NCBI RefSeq assembly: GCF_001632845.1
Contig: NZ_CP011994.1
Location: 2,924,001-2,988,000, forward strand
Origin: Ectothiorhodospira sp. BSL-9
Lineage (GTDB): Bacteria > Pseudomonadota > Gammaproteobacteria > Ectothiorhodospirales > Ectothiorhodospiraceae
Length of the DNA: 64,000 nt
Direction: 5' to 3'
Shown in pieces: positions 34,847 through 45,300 of this stretch (positions within the stretch are counted from its first letter, which is position 1; each line of letters opens with the position of its first letter). The position numbers and the translations under genes are program-made. The notes beneath the pieces were generated by a model. The model was not told the origin of the DNA, made no database searches, and saw only the letters and a program-made list of their open reading frames with translations.

Positions 34847-34932
34847 GCTTCCCCCCTACCTCAGGAGACTCCAGGTCTCAAAGGGGAGATACAATTCACA
34901 CTTCTTTTGTGTGTCTCCGTCAAAGGCTAACT

Positions 34933-36066
34933 GTGTCCTCCCATGCAATTTGCAGAATCGCGGGTCTGTTGACCCTGTTCATGCTTCCGATATTCCTATC
35001 GGGCTGCACTGTCATACCTGGCATGTCGATGCCCACACCGGACCAGTTGGAACGCTCAAGTGGGCCCGAGGGCATTTACCAGACCCGAACCGGGCTGGAC
35101 GTCAAGCTCATCGCCATCACCCCCAAGCTCACCACGCGCCAGAGTCAGGATCTGACGGATCACCCCATGGCTCCACTGCCCCTGGCGTCGTCCGCGGCGC
35201 TGCGTGGTGACTATCGCATCGCCCCGCGCGATGAGCTGGAGATCACCGTCTGGGGGCACGAGGAATTACAGCTGATCGATCGCGAACATCAGCCACGCCA
35301 TGTGGTCGCCGATGATGGCACAATCTTTTTCCCCTATGCCGGGCGTGTGGAGGTGGGTGGTTTAACCGCACGGGACGCACAGCAAAGGCTCACCAAAGAG
35401 CTCTCCCAAGTCTTCGCCCAACCCCAGGTGGATGTACGAATAGTCCGCTTCCGCGGCCGTTCGGTGCAGGTGCTGGGGGAAGTGGAAACTCCGGGCAAGG
35501 TCTTTATTGCTGATCAACCCCTCACCGTGGTGGACGCCATTAGTCAAGCCGGCGGACCCTCCGATAACGCGGATCTTCGCCGCGTTCTGCTATCCCGTGA
35601 TGATGGCAACCACACCATTGATATTCTGGCCAGCGTGGGGCGTGCAAAACTCATCAACAGCCTGGTGCTGGAGGAGTCGGACCTCGTTTATGTGCCGGAT
35701 AACAGGGGCTCGCGTGTCTACGTGCTTGGTGAATCGGCCCGCGCCGCCAGCCTGCCCATGCCCCGTGCAGGCCTCACCCTCACCCAGGCCCTTGCCGAAG
35801 CCAGCGGTCTGAACCCATCCACGGCCCAGGCCCGCAGCGTGTACGTTCTGCGCGGCAATACAAACCAGCCCAAGGTCTACTACCTGGATCTGCGCCGGGC
35901 CGACGGTCTGCTGCTGGGCGACCGCTTTGCCCTGGCGGAACGTGATGTGGTTTACGTGGATGCAGCACCGATCACCCGCTGGAACCGCTTTATCAACCAG
36001 TTGCTGCCCTCGCTCGTCATTCTGCGCGAAGCCGACAGAGGCCCCCTCAATTTGGGCACCAACTAG
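34933..36066 (+). CDS. Wza-type outer-membrane polysaccharide export lipoprotein
   Basis: I choose GTG 34,933 because AAAGG lies six bases upstream and it gives a 24-residue lipoprotein signal ending in LSGC (Cys 25); the frame is open to 34,738. The 377-residue product matches the Wza length. After the lipobox come the polysaccharide export domain (GDYRIAPRDELEITVWGHEEL, shown in part, then ADDGTIFFPYAGRVEVGGLT) and two SLBB-type domains (VQVLGEVETPGKVFI; VYVLGESARAASLPM). Wza-like proteins form the outer-membrane channel for capsule or exopolysaccharide. The Wzc-like kinase follows after 32 bases, as in export operons; no polymerase, flippase or other assembly genes follow. Confidence 0.88.
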   Translation: MSSHAICRIAGLLTLFMLPIFLSGCTVIPGMSMPTPDQLERSSGPEGIYQTRTGLDVKLIAITPKLTTRQSQDLTDHPMAPLPLASSAALRGDYRIAPRDELEITVWGHEELQLIDREHQPRHVVADDGTIFFPYAGRVEVGGLTARDAQQRLTKELSQVFAQPQVDVRIVRFRGRSVQVLGEVETPGKVFIADQPLTVVDAISQAGGPSDNADLRRVLLSRDDGNHTIDILASVGRAKLINSLVLEESDLVYVPDNRGSRVYVLGESARAASLPMPRAGLTLTQALAEASGLNPSTAQARSVYVLRGNTNQPKVYYLDLRRADGLLLGDRFALAERDVVYVDAAPITRWNRFINQLLPSLVILREADRGPLNLGTN

Positions 36067-36098
36067 TGCCTGCCCATCATCGAGCCCACTAGCACACC

Positions 36099-38399
36099 AT
36101 GCCCTTTCAAATGGATGATTCGTCACAGCCCCAGGAAAACCGGGGCGCGGTCAACGCAACGGCCGCAAGCCACACTAACGATGACGGCGATACCATCGAC
36201 CTGAGCCAGATTGGGGATTTTCTGCTCCGAGGAAAGTGGCTCATCCTCGGTGGCCTCCTGGCTGGCGTCCTGGTGGGTGGTTTCATGTCGTGGCAAAGCC
36301 TGCCCCGCTACGAGTCCAGCACCTTACTGCAGGTGGAACTCAAGTCCCCCATGTTCGCGCTCCAGATGGATACGGAATTCGTATCCGAGTCCCGGGGCAT
36401 CCCCACCGAGGTGGAAATCATGCAGTCGCGCATGGTGCTGGGCCGTGTGGTGCGCGAACTTCAGCTAGAGGTGGTCACCCGCCCACTCCCGGCGCCACTT
36501 CTGGGACGCCCGCTGGCTGCCGAGAGCCCACTGGTGTCAATGCCGGGCCTGGGCCCATGGCTTGCGCCCTACGCAGGTTACAAAGCCTCGGTGGAGGTGG
36601 CCACCCTCGAATTTGAAGGCTTCTGGAGTGAGCAGGCCGTGATCATTGAAAACCTCGGTGACCAGCGCTTCGCCGTATGGACGGCCGACGGCGAAACCCG
36701 GCTCGGAGAGGGTCAGGTGGATGAACGCCTGATCCTGCATCATGAGGATGGCCAACTCAGCCTGCGCCTGCATGAACTGCAGGCCACGCCGGGGGCGCGG
36801 TTTCAGTTACGACGCCGATCCGAACTGGCCGCCATCTCTGACCTGCGCAGTCGCATGAGCGCGGGAGAGCAAGGGCGCCAGACGGGCCTTGTCAGGCTCT
36901 CAATGAGCGCCGAATCTCCGCAAGCAGCGGCGCAAATGGCCAATGCCATCGCCAACGCCTATCAGCGTCAGCATGTGGAACGGCGCTCGGAGCAGGCGCG
37001 CGCCACCCTCGCCTTTCTGGAGCAGCAGATTCCCGGCCTGCGCCAGGACGTGGAACAGTCTGAACAGTCTCTGGTCGATTTCTTGCGTAAAGAGGGCACG
37101 GTGGACCTGGACCGGGATGCCTCCCGCGTGCTGAACCGGCTGGTGGAACTGGACACCCGCCTCACGGAATTGAGCGCCGAACGGGAAGAGTTGCTGTTGC
37201 GTCTCACGCCCGAGCATCCCCAGGCGCAGGCCCTGGACAGGCAGATGCAGCGCCTGCGGGAAGAACGGGACCGGATCGAACGGGATGTGGGCCGCATGCC
37301 GGCCACGCAACAGGAGCTGCTGGCCTTGCGCCGTGAAAACCAGGCGGCCACCGAAATCTACGTGAATTTCCTCAATACTGCCCAGGAACTGGAGATCGCC
37401 CAGGCGGGCATCGTCGGCTCCGTGCGCATCATTGACCCAGCCGTGGCGGAAAACCGCACGGTGGGGGCAGGTGCCCAGCGCACCAGCTTGATTGCCGGGA
37501 TACTGGGCGGGATACTCGGCGTGGGCCTGGCATTCTGGTTCCATGCGGCAGGCCGCCGCGTGTACGAGCCCGACTCCCTGGAGCACCACACCGGGTTACC
37601 GGTGCACGGTGTGGTGCCCTTCAGCCCATTGCAGCGGCGGCTGAGCCGCGAGGCCCGCGGCGGCGGAAAGATCCCCGTATTGATTGAGGTCAGCGACGAC
37701 GACGCGGCCGCGGAGGCCATGCGCAGTCTGAGCACCAGTCTGCGCATGGCCCGCCAGCCGGACGCTCAAAGCCACGTCATCCTGGTGACCGGCCCCAGGC
37801 CTGCCGTAGGCAAATCCTTCATTGCCATCAACCTGGGAGCCGTGCTGTCACAGGGCGGGGCGCGGGTGCTGGTGATCGATGCGGACATCCGTCGCCAATC
37901 ACTGGATCCCTACCTGCCCGAAGATCACCGCGCCGTGGGTCTCACGGAGTATCTCTCCGGGAGTGCGTCCTCCGATGAAACCATCATCAACCTGGGAGAC
38001 ACTCAAGGACTGCTGCATGTCATGGGCGCAGGCCACCTGCGCACCCGGGCCTTCACCATGATGTCGAGTCCCCGTTTCGATACCCTGATGGAAGAATGTC
38101 GGGGGCGCTACGACTACGTGCTCATCGACACCCCCCCTGCCCTCATGTTCGCCGATGCAGCAAGCCTGGCACGGCGCGGACTGGATACACTGATCGTGCT
38201 GGAAAGCAGTGGTCACAAGATGGCCGAGGTGGAGGAAACCGTCAGGCGCCTGCGGCGAGCTGGCGGTCGTGTGCTCGGTTTCGTGCTCAATCAATACGTC
38301 CCGGCCTCCCTGGGCGCCGGTTACCACGGTTACCATGGCTATTCCAGTTATCGTTACCGGTACCGCTATGGAAAGCATTACGCCAAGCGCCCTGGGTGA
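36099..38399 (+). CDS. Wzc-like polysaccharide co-polymerase / tyrosine autokinase
   Basis: The 766-residue protein has an N-terminal Wzz domain framed by two membrane segments (about 47-66, WLILGGLLAGVLVGGF; about 465-483, LIAGILGGILGVGLAFWF), with a periplasmic coiled-coil region between. The cytoplasmic BY-kinase domain has Walker A GPRPAVGKS (565-573), Walker A' VLVIDADIRR (about 590-600) and Walker B YDYVLIDTPP (about 671-680). The tail is a tyrosine cluster (GYHGYHGYSSYRYRYRYGK) for autophosphorylation. All elements are present, so it should work with the Wza-like protein to control polymer length and export. Confidence 0.92.
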   Translation: MPFQMDDSSQPQENRGAVNATAASHTNDDGDTIDLSQIGDFLLRGKWLILGGLLAGVLVGGFMSWQSLPRYESSTLLQVELKSPMFALQMDTEFVSESRGIPTEVEIMQSRMVLGRVVRELQLEVVTRPLPAPLLGRPLAAESPLVSMPGLGPWLAPYAGYKASVEVATLEFEGFWSEQAVIIENLGDQRFAVWTADGETRLGEGQVDERLILHHEDGQLSLRLHELQATPGARFQLRRRSELAAISDLRSRMSAGEQGRQTGLVRLSMSAESPQAAAQMANAIANAYQRQHVERRSEQARATLAFLEQQIPGLRQDVEQSEQSLVDFLRKEGTVDLDRDASRVLNRLVELDTRLTELSAEREELLLRLTPEHPQAQALDRQMQRLREERDRIERDVGRMPATQQELLALRRENQAATEIYVNFLNTAQELEIAQAGIVGSVRIIDPAVAENRTVGAGAQRTSLIAGILGGILGVGLAFWFHAAGRRVYEPDSLEHHTGLPVHGVVPFSPLQRRLSREARGGGKIPVLIEVSDDDAAAEAMRSLSTSLRMARQPDAQSHVILVTGPRPAVGKSFIAINLGAVLSQGGARVLVIDADIRRQSLDPYLPEDHRAVGLTEYLSGSASSDETIINLGDTQGLLHVMGAGHLRTRAFTMMSSPRFDTLMEECRGRYDYVLIDTPPALMFADAASLARRGLDTLIVLESSGHKMAEVEETVRRLRRAGGRVLGFVLNQYVPASLGAGYHGYHGYSSYRYRYRYGKHYAKRPG

Positions 38400-38483
38400 C
38401 GGTGACGCCCTAGTACTACAGCCGTAACTGCAGCAGAGAATTCGTTACTGGCATGGACGACGCTGACCCTGTTTCCGAACACG

Positions 38484-39281
38484 CTACCTCATGCCATCCA
38501 GTTCCGCGGCCATGGCGGCCACCAGGTTGCTGGCTTCATCCGCGGGATCCACCTCCTGTGGCGCATGGCGGGATGGCCACACAATACGCCGGGCCAGCGT
38601 CTTGAAACGTGTGGCATGATGAGGGCTATCCAGGTGAGCATAGAGCCAGCCCAGCGACTGCCAGCGGCGTAGCGTCAGCCAGTCCGCATCGCTTAGCGCA
38701 TTGAACGCCCGCTCATCGAGCTGATAGAGCCCCTCGAGCGCATGCTCGGGCTGGGGGTGGTCGATATCCGGCACCTGCCAGGGCGAGAGCAGCTGCCGCT
38801 CTTCGAGATAGGCCAGCGTCGGGTGAACCGACGCGATACCCCGCGCCAGCGTATGCAGAAACGCCTGGGTCTTGACCAGGGGCTCACTGTAGGCACCGCC
38901 GTCGAAGAAAGGGGTCACCTGGTCCCCCAGCGCCTCGTCTCCCTCGCTGCCGACAGGCACCACCGCCGCCCCCTCCCACAGCGCCAGCCCCTGCTCCGCT
39001 TCGTCGAGGCAGAACGGATAGACCCGCAGCGCCGCCGGCACATAGGGCGCCTGCCAGCGGCCATCGCGTGCCACATAAACGTTCACCTCCGCGATGGGCC
39101 CCATCACTGCCACCGCCTGCCAGCACTCATCGACTCGGCGAAACATCACCGGCATGCCCTGCGCGACCCGGCGGATCTCATCCAGGGCCAGCGGCTGCAG
39201 CGCCAGGTGCCGGGCGAAACCGAAGCCGGCGGCGCGGCGCCAGCCCAGGTGGCCGTGTGTCTCCAGTACGAGTGGTGTCAT
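38484..39281 (-). CDS. SapC-family protein
   Basis: AAGGAG stands eight bases before ATG 39,281; the product is 265 residues. The segments GWRRAAGFGFARHLALQPL, MPVMFRR and WQAPYVPAALRVYPFCLDE follow the SapC family pattern, and no membrane segment or signal peptide is visible. SapC was named from the Campylobacter fetus S-layer locus (sapCDEF), where its role is unknown. It lies 43 bases downstream of the OGT-like glycosyltransferase gene and may be in one transcription unit with it. Its place behind a giant type I-secreted protein fits the sap theme. Confidence 0.8.
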   Translation of the reverse strand: MTPLVLETHGHLGWRRAAGFGFARHLALQPLALDEIRRVAQGMPVMFRRVDECWQAVAVMGPIAEVNVYVARDGRWQAPYVPAALRVYPFCLDEAEQGLALWEGAAVVPVGSEGDEALGDQVTPFFDGGAYSEPLVKTQAFLHTLARGIASVHPTLAYLEERQLLSPWQVPDIDHPQPEHALEGLYQLDERAFNALSDADWLTLRRWQSLGWLYAHLDSPHHATRFKTLARRIVWPSRHAPQEVDPADEASNLVAAMAAELDGMR

Positions 39282-39324
39282 GGCAGATGCTCCTTGAAAT
39301 ATGATCGGCGGCTGGGGAAAAACC

Positions 39325-42252
39325 CTAGCCGATGTATGGGTGAGATGAAGAGATCGCCGACGGTTCCACCCCGATCTCCTCTACCCACCGTGCCAGACGC
39401 AAGCGAAAGGCCTCCCGCTGCGCGAGAAAGTCGGCGCGCGCTCTGCGTCCCCGCTCGGCACGCGCCGCTTCCGGCATGGCCAGGGCACGATTCACCGCCT
39501 CGCTCAGCCGGTCGCGGCTGGTTTGATACACCTGGCCCAGCGCCTGACGATGTGCCGGCCTGGCCGGCACCAGGATGCCGTTCTTCGGCGTGATCAGTTC
39601 ATTCATCGGCGGCGCGTCCAGGGTGATCACCAGCGCCGCCATCGCCCGCGCCTCGTTGATGTAGTGGCCGAAGCCCTCCACCTGGGAGGTGCACAGCTGG
39701 ATGCCGCCCCGGGCCAGGGCCGGGAAGTAGGCCTCCGGCGCCAGCCAGCCGGAAAAGTGGTGCATATTGCCCTGGCGTTGCCAGCCCGCACCGTTGCCGG
39801 GAACGTCCTGGCCGCGGACCTGCAGCCACAACGTCGGCAGCTCCGGACAGGCCTGCCAGAGTGCCTGAATCTCGCCGGTCATGCGCCGACGCGAGCGGCC
39901 ACGGAAGTGGCTGAAGGCGAGGTAGTCGTTAACGCGCACCCCGGGGTCTTTCGAGGTGAAGCCAACATAGACATGGCGCTGCTCCGGGAAAGCTTCTGTC
40001 AGCGCCGTTATCGCGGCCCGGCTCTTGTGCAGAAAGGTATCGATCCAGTGCGCCGCGGCGGCGGCACTTGGCGGCTCCAGCCACTCCGGGTTCACCAGCA
40101 GCGCCCGATGCCGGTAGCCGGCCAGCCAATCCGCCTCGAACACCCGCTCGATGAAGATCGCCAGCTGGCCCAGCCGGCCCAGGCCGCCAGGAAAGGCCAT
40201 GGGTTCGCGCCCCTCGGACACCGCCAGCGGCACGGGAATGCGCCGGGCCCGCAAGCCGGGGCCGGCGGGTCGGGCCTGCAGCGCCTCTTCCAGCACCTCG
40301 GCATCGTGGGTCAGCCCGTAGGAGTGCGACGGCACATACAGATCGACCACCAGGGGCGCCTGGGCGTTGCGAGAGGCAGCGGCCGTTGCAGCGGCGCCGG
40401 CCGCTACGGCACGCCAACCGCCCTCGGCGCACAGCGCCGCGGCATCGATATCCTGAAACACCTCGCCGTTGAGCCAGGCATCCCGCGCCGCCCGGCAGGC
40501 CGCCTCGAACTGGCGCGCTCGCCCCGCCATATCGAACAGCGGCGACCGGGGCAGCTCCTCGTGCAGGCGCGCCTTGAGCCGTGCCAGTGCACCCGGGTCG
40601 CGCAGCCATTGCACCGCCCGCGCCTCATAAGTGGCGGCATCCGGCGTGACCAGCGCGTCCAGCCCGGCGGCACGCAGCAGGCTGGCACTGACCCGGGCGG
40701 CGAAGTTGCGCCCTTCCAGGGCCAGCACCGGCACGCCGGCGAACAGCGCCTCGGTGGTGGAGGTATGGCCGCCATAGGGCCAGGGGTCCAGCATCAGGTC
40801 GCAAACGCCCAGTCGCGCCAAGTGCTCCGCCCGCGGCAGGGCGGGCGCTCGCCGCAGACGCGCCGGCTCCAGTCCTGCCTCCCGGATAGCGGCCTGCAGG
40901 CGCTGCCAGGCCACCGGGCCGGGGTCCAGCAGCCACAGCACGGTGCCCGGCACCGCCTGTAGAATGCGCATCCAGCAGGCCCATGCATCGGGGGTGATCT
41001 TGTTGACGGCGTTGAACACGCCCAGCACTGGCGACCCGACGGGCAGGCCCAGTGCCTCCCGGGATGGCACCAGGGGCGGTTCCCGGTCGGCGAAGTCATG
41101 GGGCTGATAGCTGGGCGAAAGCCGGATCAGCCGCTCGCTGACATCCACCTCCTGCCCGGGCGGTATGACCCCGGCATCCGCCACCAGAAAGTCCACGCAG
41201 GGGCTGGCGAGGGTGCCTGGCCAGCCCAGCCAGGCCAGCTGCACCGGTGCCGGCCGGTGCACCAGAATGCCCATGCGCTGGGCCCGGGTGGGGCCGTTCA
41301 GCTCCACCAGCACCTCGATGCCCTGTTCCCGGATCTGCTCGGCGGCGCTTCGGTCATCCAGGCCCGACAGCCCATGAAAGCCAACGCAATGGCGTGCCAG
41401 CTCGCGCCGGGTGGCGGATCCATCGTCCCAGCCGCTGCAGAACAGATGCACCTCCACCGCCGCGGGATCGTGCCGACGCAGCAGACCTAAAAGCAGATGG
41501 CCGGTGGGGTGGTCACGAAAATCGCTGGACAGATACCCCAGCCGCAGCGGCCGCCCCGCCGCCGCTGCTCTATCCAGGGGCGGCAGCGGTGTGGCCCTGG
41601 GCAGGGCCCGCGACGACCAGGCGGCCATCACCCGGCCGTTGATGGCCGGATCATCACACCACAGCAGGTGCGAGCGCGGCAGCTCCCGAGCCTCGACCGT
41701 CTGCCCCCGGGCATGGGCCGCGCGCAGCTGTTCGGTCAAACGCGCCTGCCAGGCAAAATCCGCCACCCGCTGGGCGATATAGAGCACCGTCGAGGCCCAC
41801 GCCAAAGGCTCGCCCAGGGCCTCGAAGGCCTTACGGGCCGCGCGGACGGCACTCGTCTGATCGCCCAGCCGCACCAGCGCATTCGCCGCTACCAGCACAT
41901 CGGTGGGCGGCGCCTCGGGGTGAGCCAGCACCCGGCCCAGGGCATCGCGCGCGGCGGCCTGGTCACCCAGCTCTTCGGCCAGCCGACCCGCCACCCGCAG
42001 CGCCCTCAGATGCGTGGGTTGTGCCGCCACGGCGGCCCGGGCCAGGGCCAGCGCCACCGCGGAATCCCGCGCCTGCACCGCCTCGGCGGAACCGCACAGG
42101 CCGCTGGCGAGGTCCGAAGCCGGGATCTGCGCCGCCGCGGCCTCCTGTACCAGCCGCGAGATCACGGCCTGTGCATCGCCGGCCAGCGCCCGGGGCAGCG
42201 CCTGTTGCAAAAGCGGCAGCAGGCGCGGGTTGATCGCTGGTTCAGGCATCAT
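39325..42252 (-). CDS. Bifunctional OGT-like (GT41) plus GT4-like glycosyltransferase with TPR-like N-terminus
   Basis: The 975-residue product starts at 42,252 with GGAG just upstream. Residues about 1-190 are Ala-rich helical repeats of TPR type (VALALARAAVAAQP; DALGRVLAHPEAPP). Residues about 233-600 form a GT41 (O-GlcNAc transferase/SPINDLY) domain: RLGYLSSDFRDHPTGHL with the conserved His at 248, LAWLGWPGT, and PYGGHTSTTEALFAGVPVL. Residues about 640-960 form a second glycosyltransferase (VDLYVPSHSYGL; HFSGWLAPEAYFPALARGG; EGFGHYINEARAM). GT41 enzymes glycosylate Ser/Thr of proteins, and bacterial homologues modify adhesins and surface proteins. It lies directly downstream of the giant surface-protein gene, which is the obvious candidate substrate. 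Confidence 0.8.
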   Translation of the reverse strand: MMPEPAINPRLLPLLQQALPRALAGDAQAVISRLVQEAAAAQIPASDLASGLCGSAEAVQARDSAVALALARAAVAAQPTHLRALRVAGRLAEELGDQAAARDALGRVLAHPEAPPTDVLVAANALVRLGDQTSAVRAARKAFEALGEPLAWASTVLYIAQRVADFAWQARLTEQLRAAHARGQTVEARELPRSHLLWCDDPAINGRVMAAWSSRALPRATPLPPLDRAAAAGRPLRLGYLSSDFRDHPTGHLLLGLLRRHDPAAVEVHLFCSGWDDGSATRRELARHCVGFHGLSGLDDRSAAEQIREQGIEVLVELNGPTRAQRMGILVHRPAPVQLAWLGWPGTLASPCVDFLVADAGVIPPGQEVDVSERLIRLSPSYQPHDFADREPPLVPSREALGLPVGSPVLGVFNAVNKITPDAWACWMRILQAVPGTVLWLLDPGPVAWQRLQAAIREAGLEPARLRRAPALPRAEHLARLGVCDLMLDPWPYGGHTSTTEALFAGVPVLALEGRNFAARVSASLLRAAGLDALVTPDAATYEARAVQWLRDPGALARLKARLHEELPRSPLFDMAGRARQFEAACRAARDAWLNGEVFQDIDAAALCAEGGWRAVAAGAAATAAASRNAQAPLVVDLYVPSHSYGLTHDAEVLEEALQARPAGPGLRARRIPVPLAVSEGREPMAFPGGLGRLGQLAIFIERVFEADWLAGYRHRALLVNPEWLEPPSAAAAAHWIDTFLHKSRAAITALTEAFPEQRHVYVGFTSKDPGVRVNDYLAFSHFRGRSRRRMTGEIQALWQACPELPTLWLQVRGQDVPGNGAGWQRQGNMHHFSGWLAPEAYFPALARGGIQLCTSQVEGFGHYINEARAMAALVITLDAPPMNELITPKNGILVPARPAHRQALGQVYQTSRDRLSEAVNRALAMPEAARAERGRRARADFLAQREAFRLRLARWVEEIGVEPSAISSSHPYIG

Positions 42253-42270
42253 CGTGCTCCATTACCCGTC

Positions 42271-42302
42271 AAAAAAAAAAGGGGCGGCACACGTGCCGCC
42301 CC
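42271..42302 (-). terminator. Intrinsic terminator of the giant gene
   Basis: On the minus strand GGGGCGGCAC pairs with GTGCCGCCCC (10-base stem, two-base loop, 42,281-42,302) and is followed by ten T residues (42,271-42,280). It lies between the giant gene stop and the GT41-type gene start, so those genes need read-through or their own promoter. Confidence 0.9.
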
Positions 42303-42339
42303 TGATGAGTACTGCTACTTTCTGCGACCCGCTATCGGG

Positions 42340-45300
42340 TTAAACGATGTTTTGTTCCTTCTCGTCGGCACCGAAGTTGTCCAGCGAGAACGAGCCACCG
42401 ACCGTGTTAACCAGGGCCAGCTTGTAGAGCTCCGCCGCCTCGACGGTACCGTCATCGGCAGAGGACTGCTCGTGCGCCCAGATGGCAGTCAGGCTGTCGT
42501 CGTCCGAGCCAGTAATAGCGAAGATGGAGGTATTGATCTCTTCACTTTCAGCATTTGAGGAGAAACTGAAGTGGTTATTGAGAAGATCAGCAATCGCACC
42601 GGCATCACCAAGATCCGTGCCGCTGGCAGCGCCGGTGATCAAGCCGAACTCATCATTACTGAGGTCGAATGGGAAGTTATCTGCAAAGGCGAACGTTGAA
42701 ACGACACCTTCAACCTGACCAACCTTCGTGCTGGCCTCGAGCGCCCCCTCCAGCACGATCAGGTCCTGATCCACCTGGAAGTTGTGGATGACGTCAGGCT
42801 CGGCGTTGCCAAGAGACAGCACCGTGACCTCGGCCTCGCCTTCGCCATCGCCCCACTCGAACGGATCGAAGCCTTCCCGGACAGTGTCGACCGACTGATC
42901 GTCGACCTCTGCGTCGGCCCCGGCCGTGACGCTCAGGGCATTGATCAAGGCAGTCAGATCCCGCCCATCACTGTCCTCGGTGTAGAGCGTCTCCGCGCCG
43001 TCTTCCGGACTGCCGGGCTCGGTCACGCCGCTCAGGAAGGTCGTGGTCAGCCCGTCCTCGCTGATCACACCCGGGGCCGAGCCGAACAGCGTGCCGTCGC
43101 CGTCGGTGCTGCCCCCAGCGTTTTCCACGGGCGAGTCAGGAGTGGCCTCATACCCATTCTCCGGGTTGACGAAGCTCTGGCGCACCGCCTGGTCTTCCGC
43201 GTCATCGCCGCGCAGTGTGGCATTACCGTTACCCGTCGTGCCTTCCGCTGCAGAGAAAGCGTCCGCTGTGTAGGAGTCGCCGGGGTTCTCGAATGTTTGT
43301 CGCACGCCATCCAGACCGAAGGCCAGATTGGGCGCGATCAGGAGCAGAAGCTCGGCGACGTTGTTGGAATCATCAACCGGAGTTCCGTAAGCACCTTCTC
43401 CGGCAAGATCGGCCACCGTTTCGCCTGCAGCCGTCGCAGAAATCAGGTCGATGAACTCGATGGACCCGCCACCTTCCAGATTGAGCTTCAGCGAGATGAA
43501 TTCCCGCTTCTGGAAGATATCGGCATAGGCCGTCAGACCTTTCGCAAACTGCACGGACTCAATCTGCGACAGAAGATCTTCATCATCCTTCAGGCCAAGG
43601 AAGCGCACGAGATCGCCCCGCCCGGCATCAGTACCCAGGGTGAACCCGTAGATCTTCAGCGTGTCGCCCGAGCCGAGTGCACTGGCCGAGATCAGCACCT
43701 CATCATTGCCAAATTCGGCAGCGAACGACTCACTGATCGGACTGTCGGGGCTATCGTCAACATCGGATTTGTTCTTGATGACGAACGCATCCTTAGTCGA
43801 ATCCGAGAGATCAGTGATGTCCCCAACGACAAAGTCACCCTCCGAATCTACGTATACCGGCCCCAGAGTCACGATCCCGCCGCCGTCCGGCGCAAAGACA
43901 CGATGATTGCCATCGGGTGCCGCATCTTCCGCATCCGCCACGGGCTTGAATGTCGGCGCATCCCCGAACAATCCGGAATCGTCCGCCGGATTGGTGCGGT
44001 CCGCGTTCTCAGTATCAACCCCCTTGGCAGTCTGATCGATGTTCGGAGTAATGGTGTCCAGCTCGATGAAGTTCGCTCCATCCGTAACAGACGATATCGA
44101 GCCAACATCTGCCGTGCAGTCTGTTGCAGGCTCGAATTTACCCGGGGTGATTTCGCGCGCCGTGAATTCCGGACCAAGCTCGATGCTTGTGCCGTTGTCC
44201 CTGAACGCCCTGACGGTATTGGCCGCACCGCTGGCAACCGTACCCAACACATTCGCGCCCGGAACAGCCGCCGTCACGGTAATGAAATACAGGCCCGCTT
44301 CACCACTGAATGTATCAACGGCAATTTCAATGGCACCCTTGGCTGCCGCATCTTCTGCCAGTTTCTCAATGATGGCGGCAGCAGTGTCATTAGACGCCAC
44401 TGTGTACTCGGCAGAGGTATTGCCAAACTCAACCCGCAGGGTCTCGCCCACAGACAGCCCTTCGACGAAACCACTGTCGAAACCGACCCGAATAACCTGC
44501 TCTGTGGACTCATCTTCGTTGATATCAGCTCGGGTCAACCCCGTGACGTTCAGCGGATCGACTCCGCCAATTTTTGCCGTCAGCGTCAGGGTCGGTGTAT
44601 CGCCCGCACTCAGGCTGATACCTGCAATGTCGAGAACGCTCGATATACCAGTTCCATCGGTATCATTATCAATCGCCGCCTCGAGCTTTGCCTCCAGATC
44701 CTCAAGCAGCTCTAGGCGGGTGTCGCCGTCGATCAGGAACTCCACACCGGCGATCGTCACCGAAACCTCACGGCCGATACCGGCGAAGTAATCATCGTCA
44801 GAGCCGTCGATGCTCAACGACGTGACCTGCTGGACAGCGTCCTTCGACTGGAAGGCAGTGATGTTCAACGGAGCGAAATTGCCTGCATCCCCGGTGATGG
44901 TGAATTGGTTCGACTCCAGACCCCGGCTGGCGCCGAAGCCTGTCCCGGTGGCGAGCTCATCCATCAGTGCATTGAGGGTACCCTCAAGTGTGTCCTGCAT
45001 GTTTACCGTGAAGACCTGTTGACCAACAGAGATGGACACTTTCCCGGTGTCGCTGTTGATGCCCGACTCGAAGTACGCGGCATCACCGGAGGCGAAGGTC
45101 ACCGTGGTTTCTTCGGGCTGGCCATCCAAATCATAGGTGCCGGCGCTGATCGTGAACTGCTCGCGCACAGAGTCGGCCGAAACCAGGGTGATCTCATTCC
45201 CGACCTTGCTGACTGCGCTGATCAGGCCGTCAAGCGACCCGCCCGCGGTACTGGTCGCGCTACCTTCGGTACCAGTGCCGATAACACTTCCGCGATCGCC

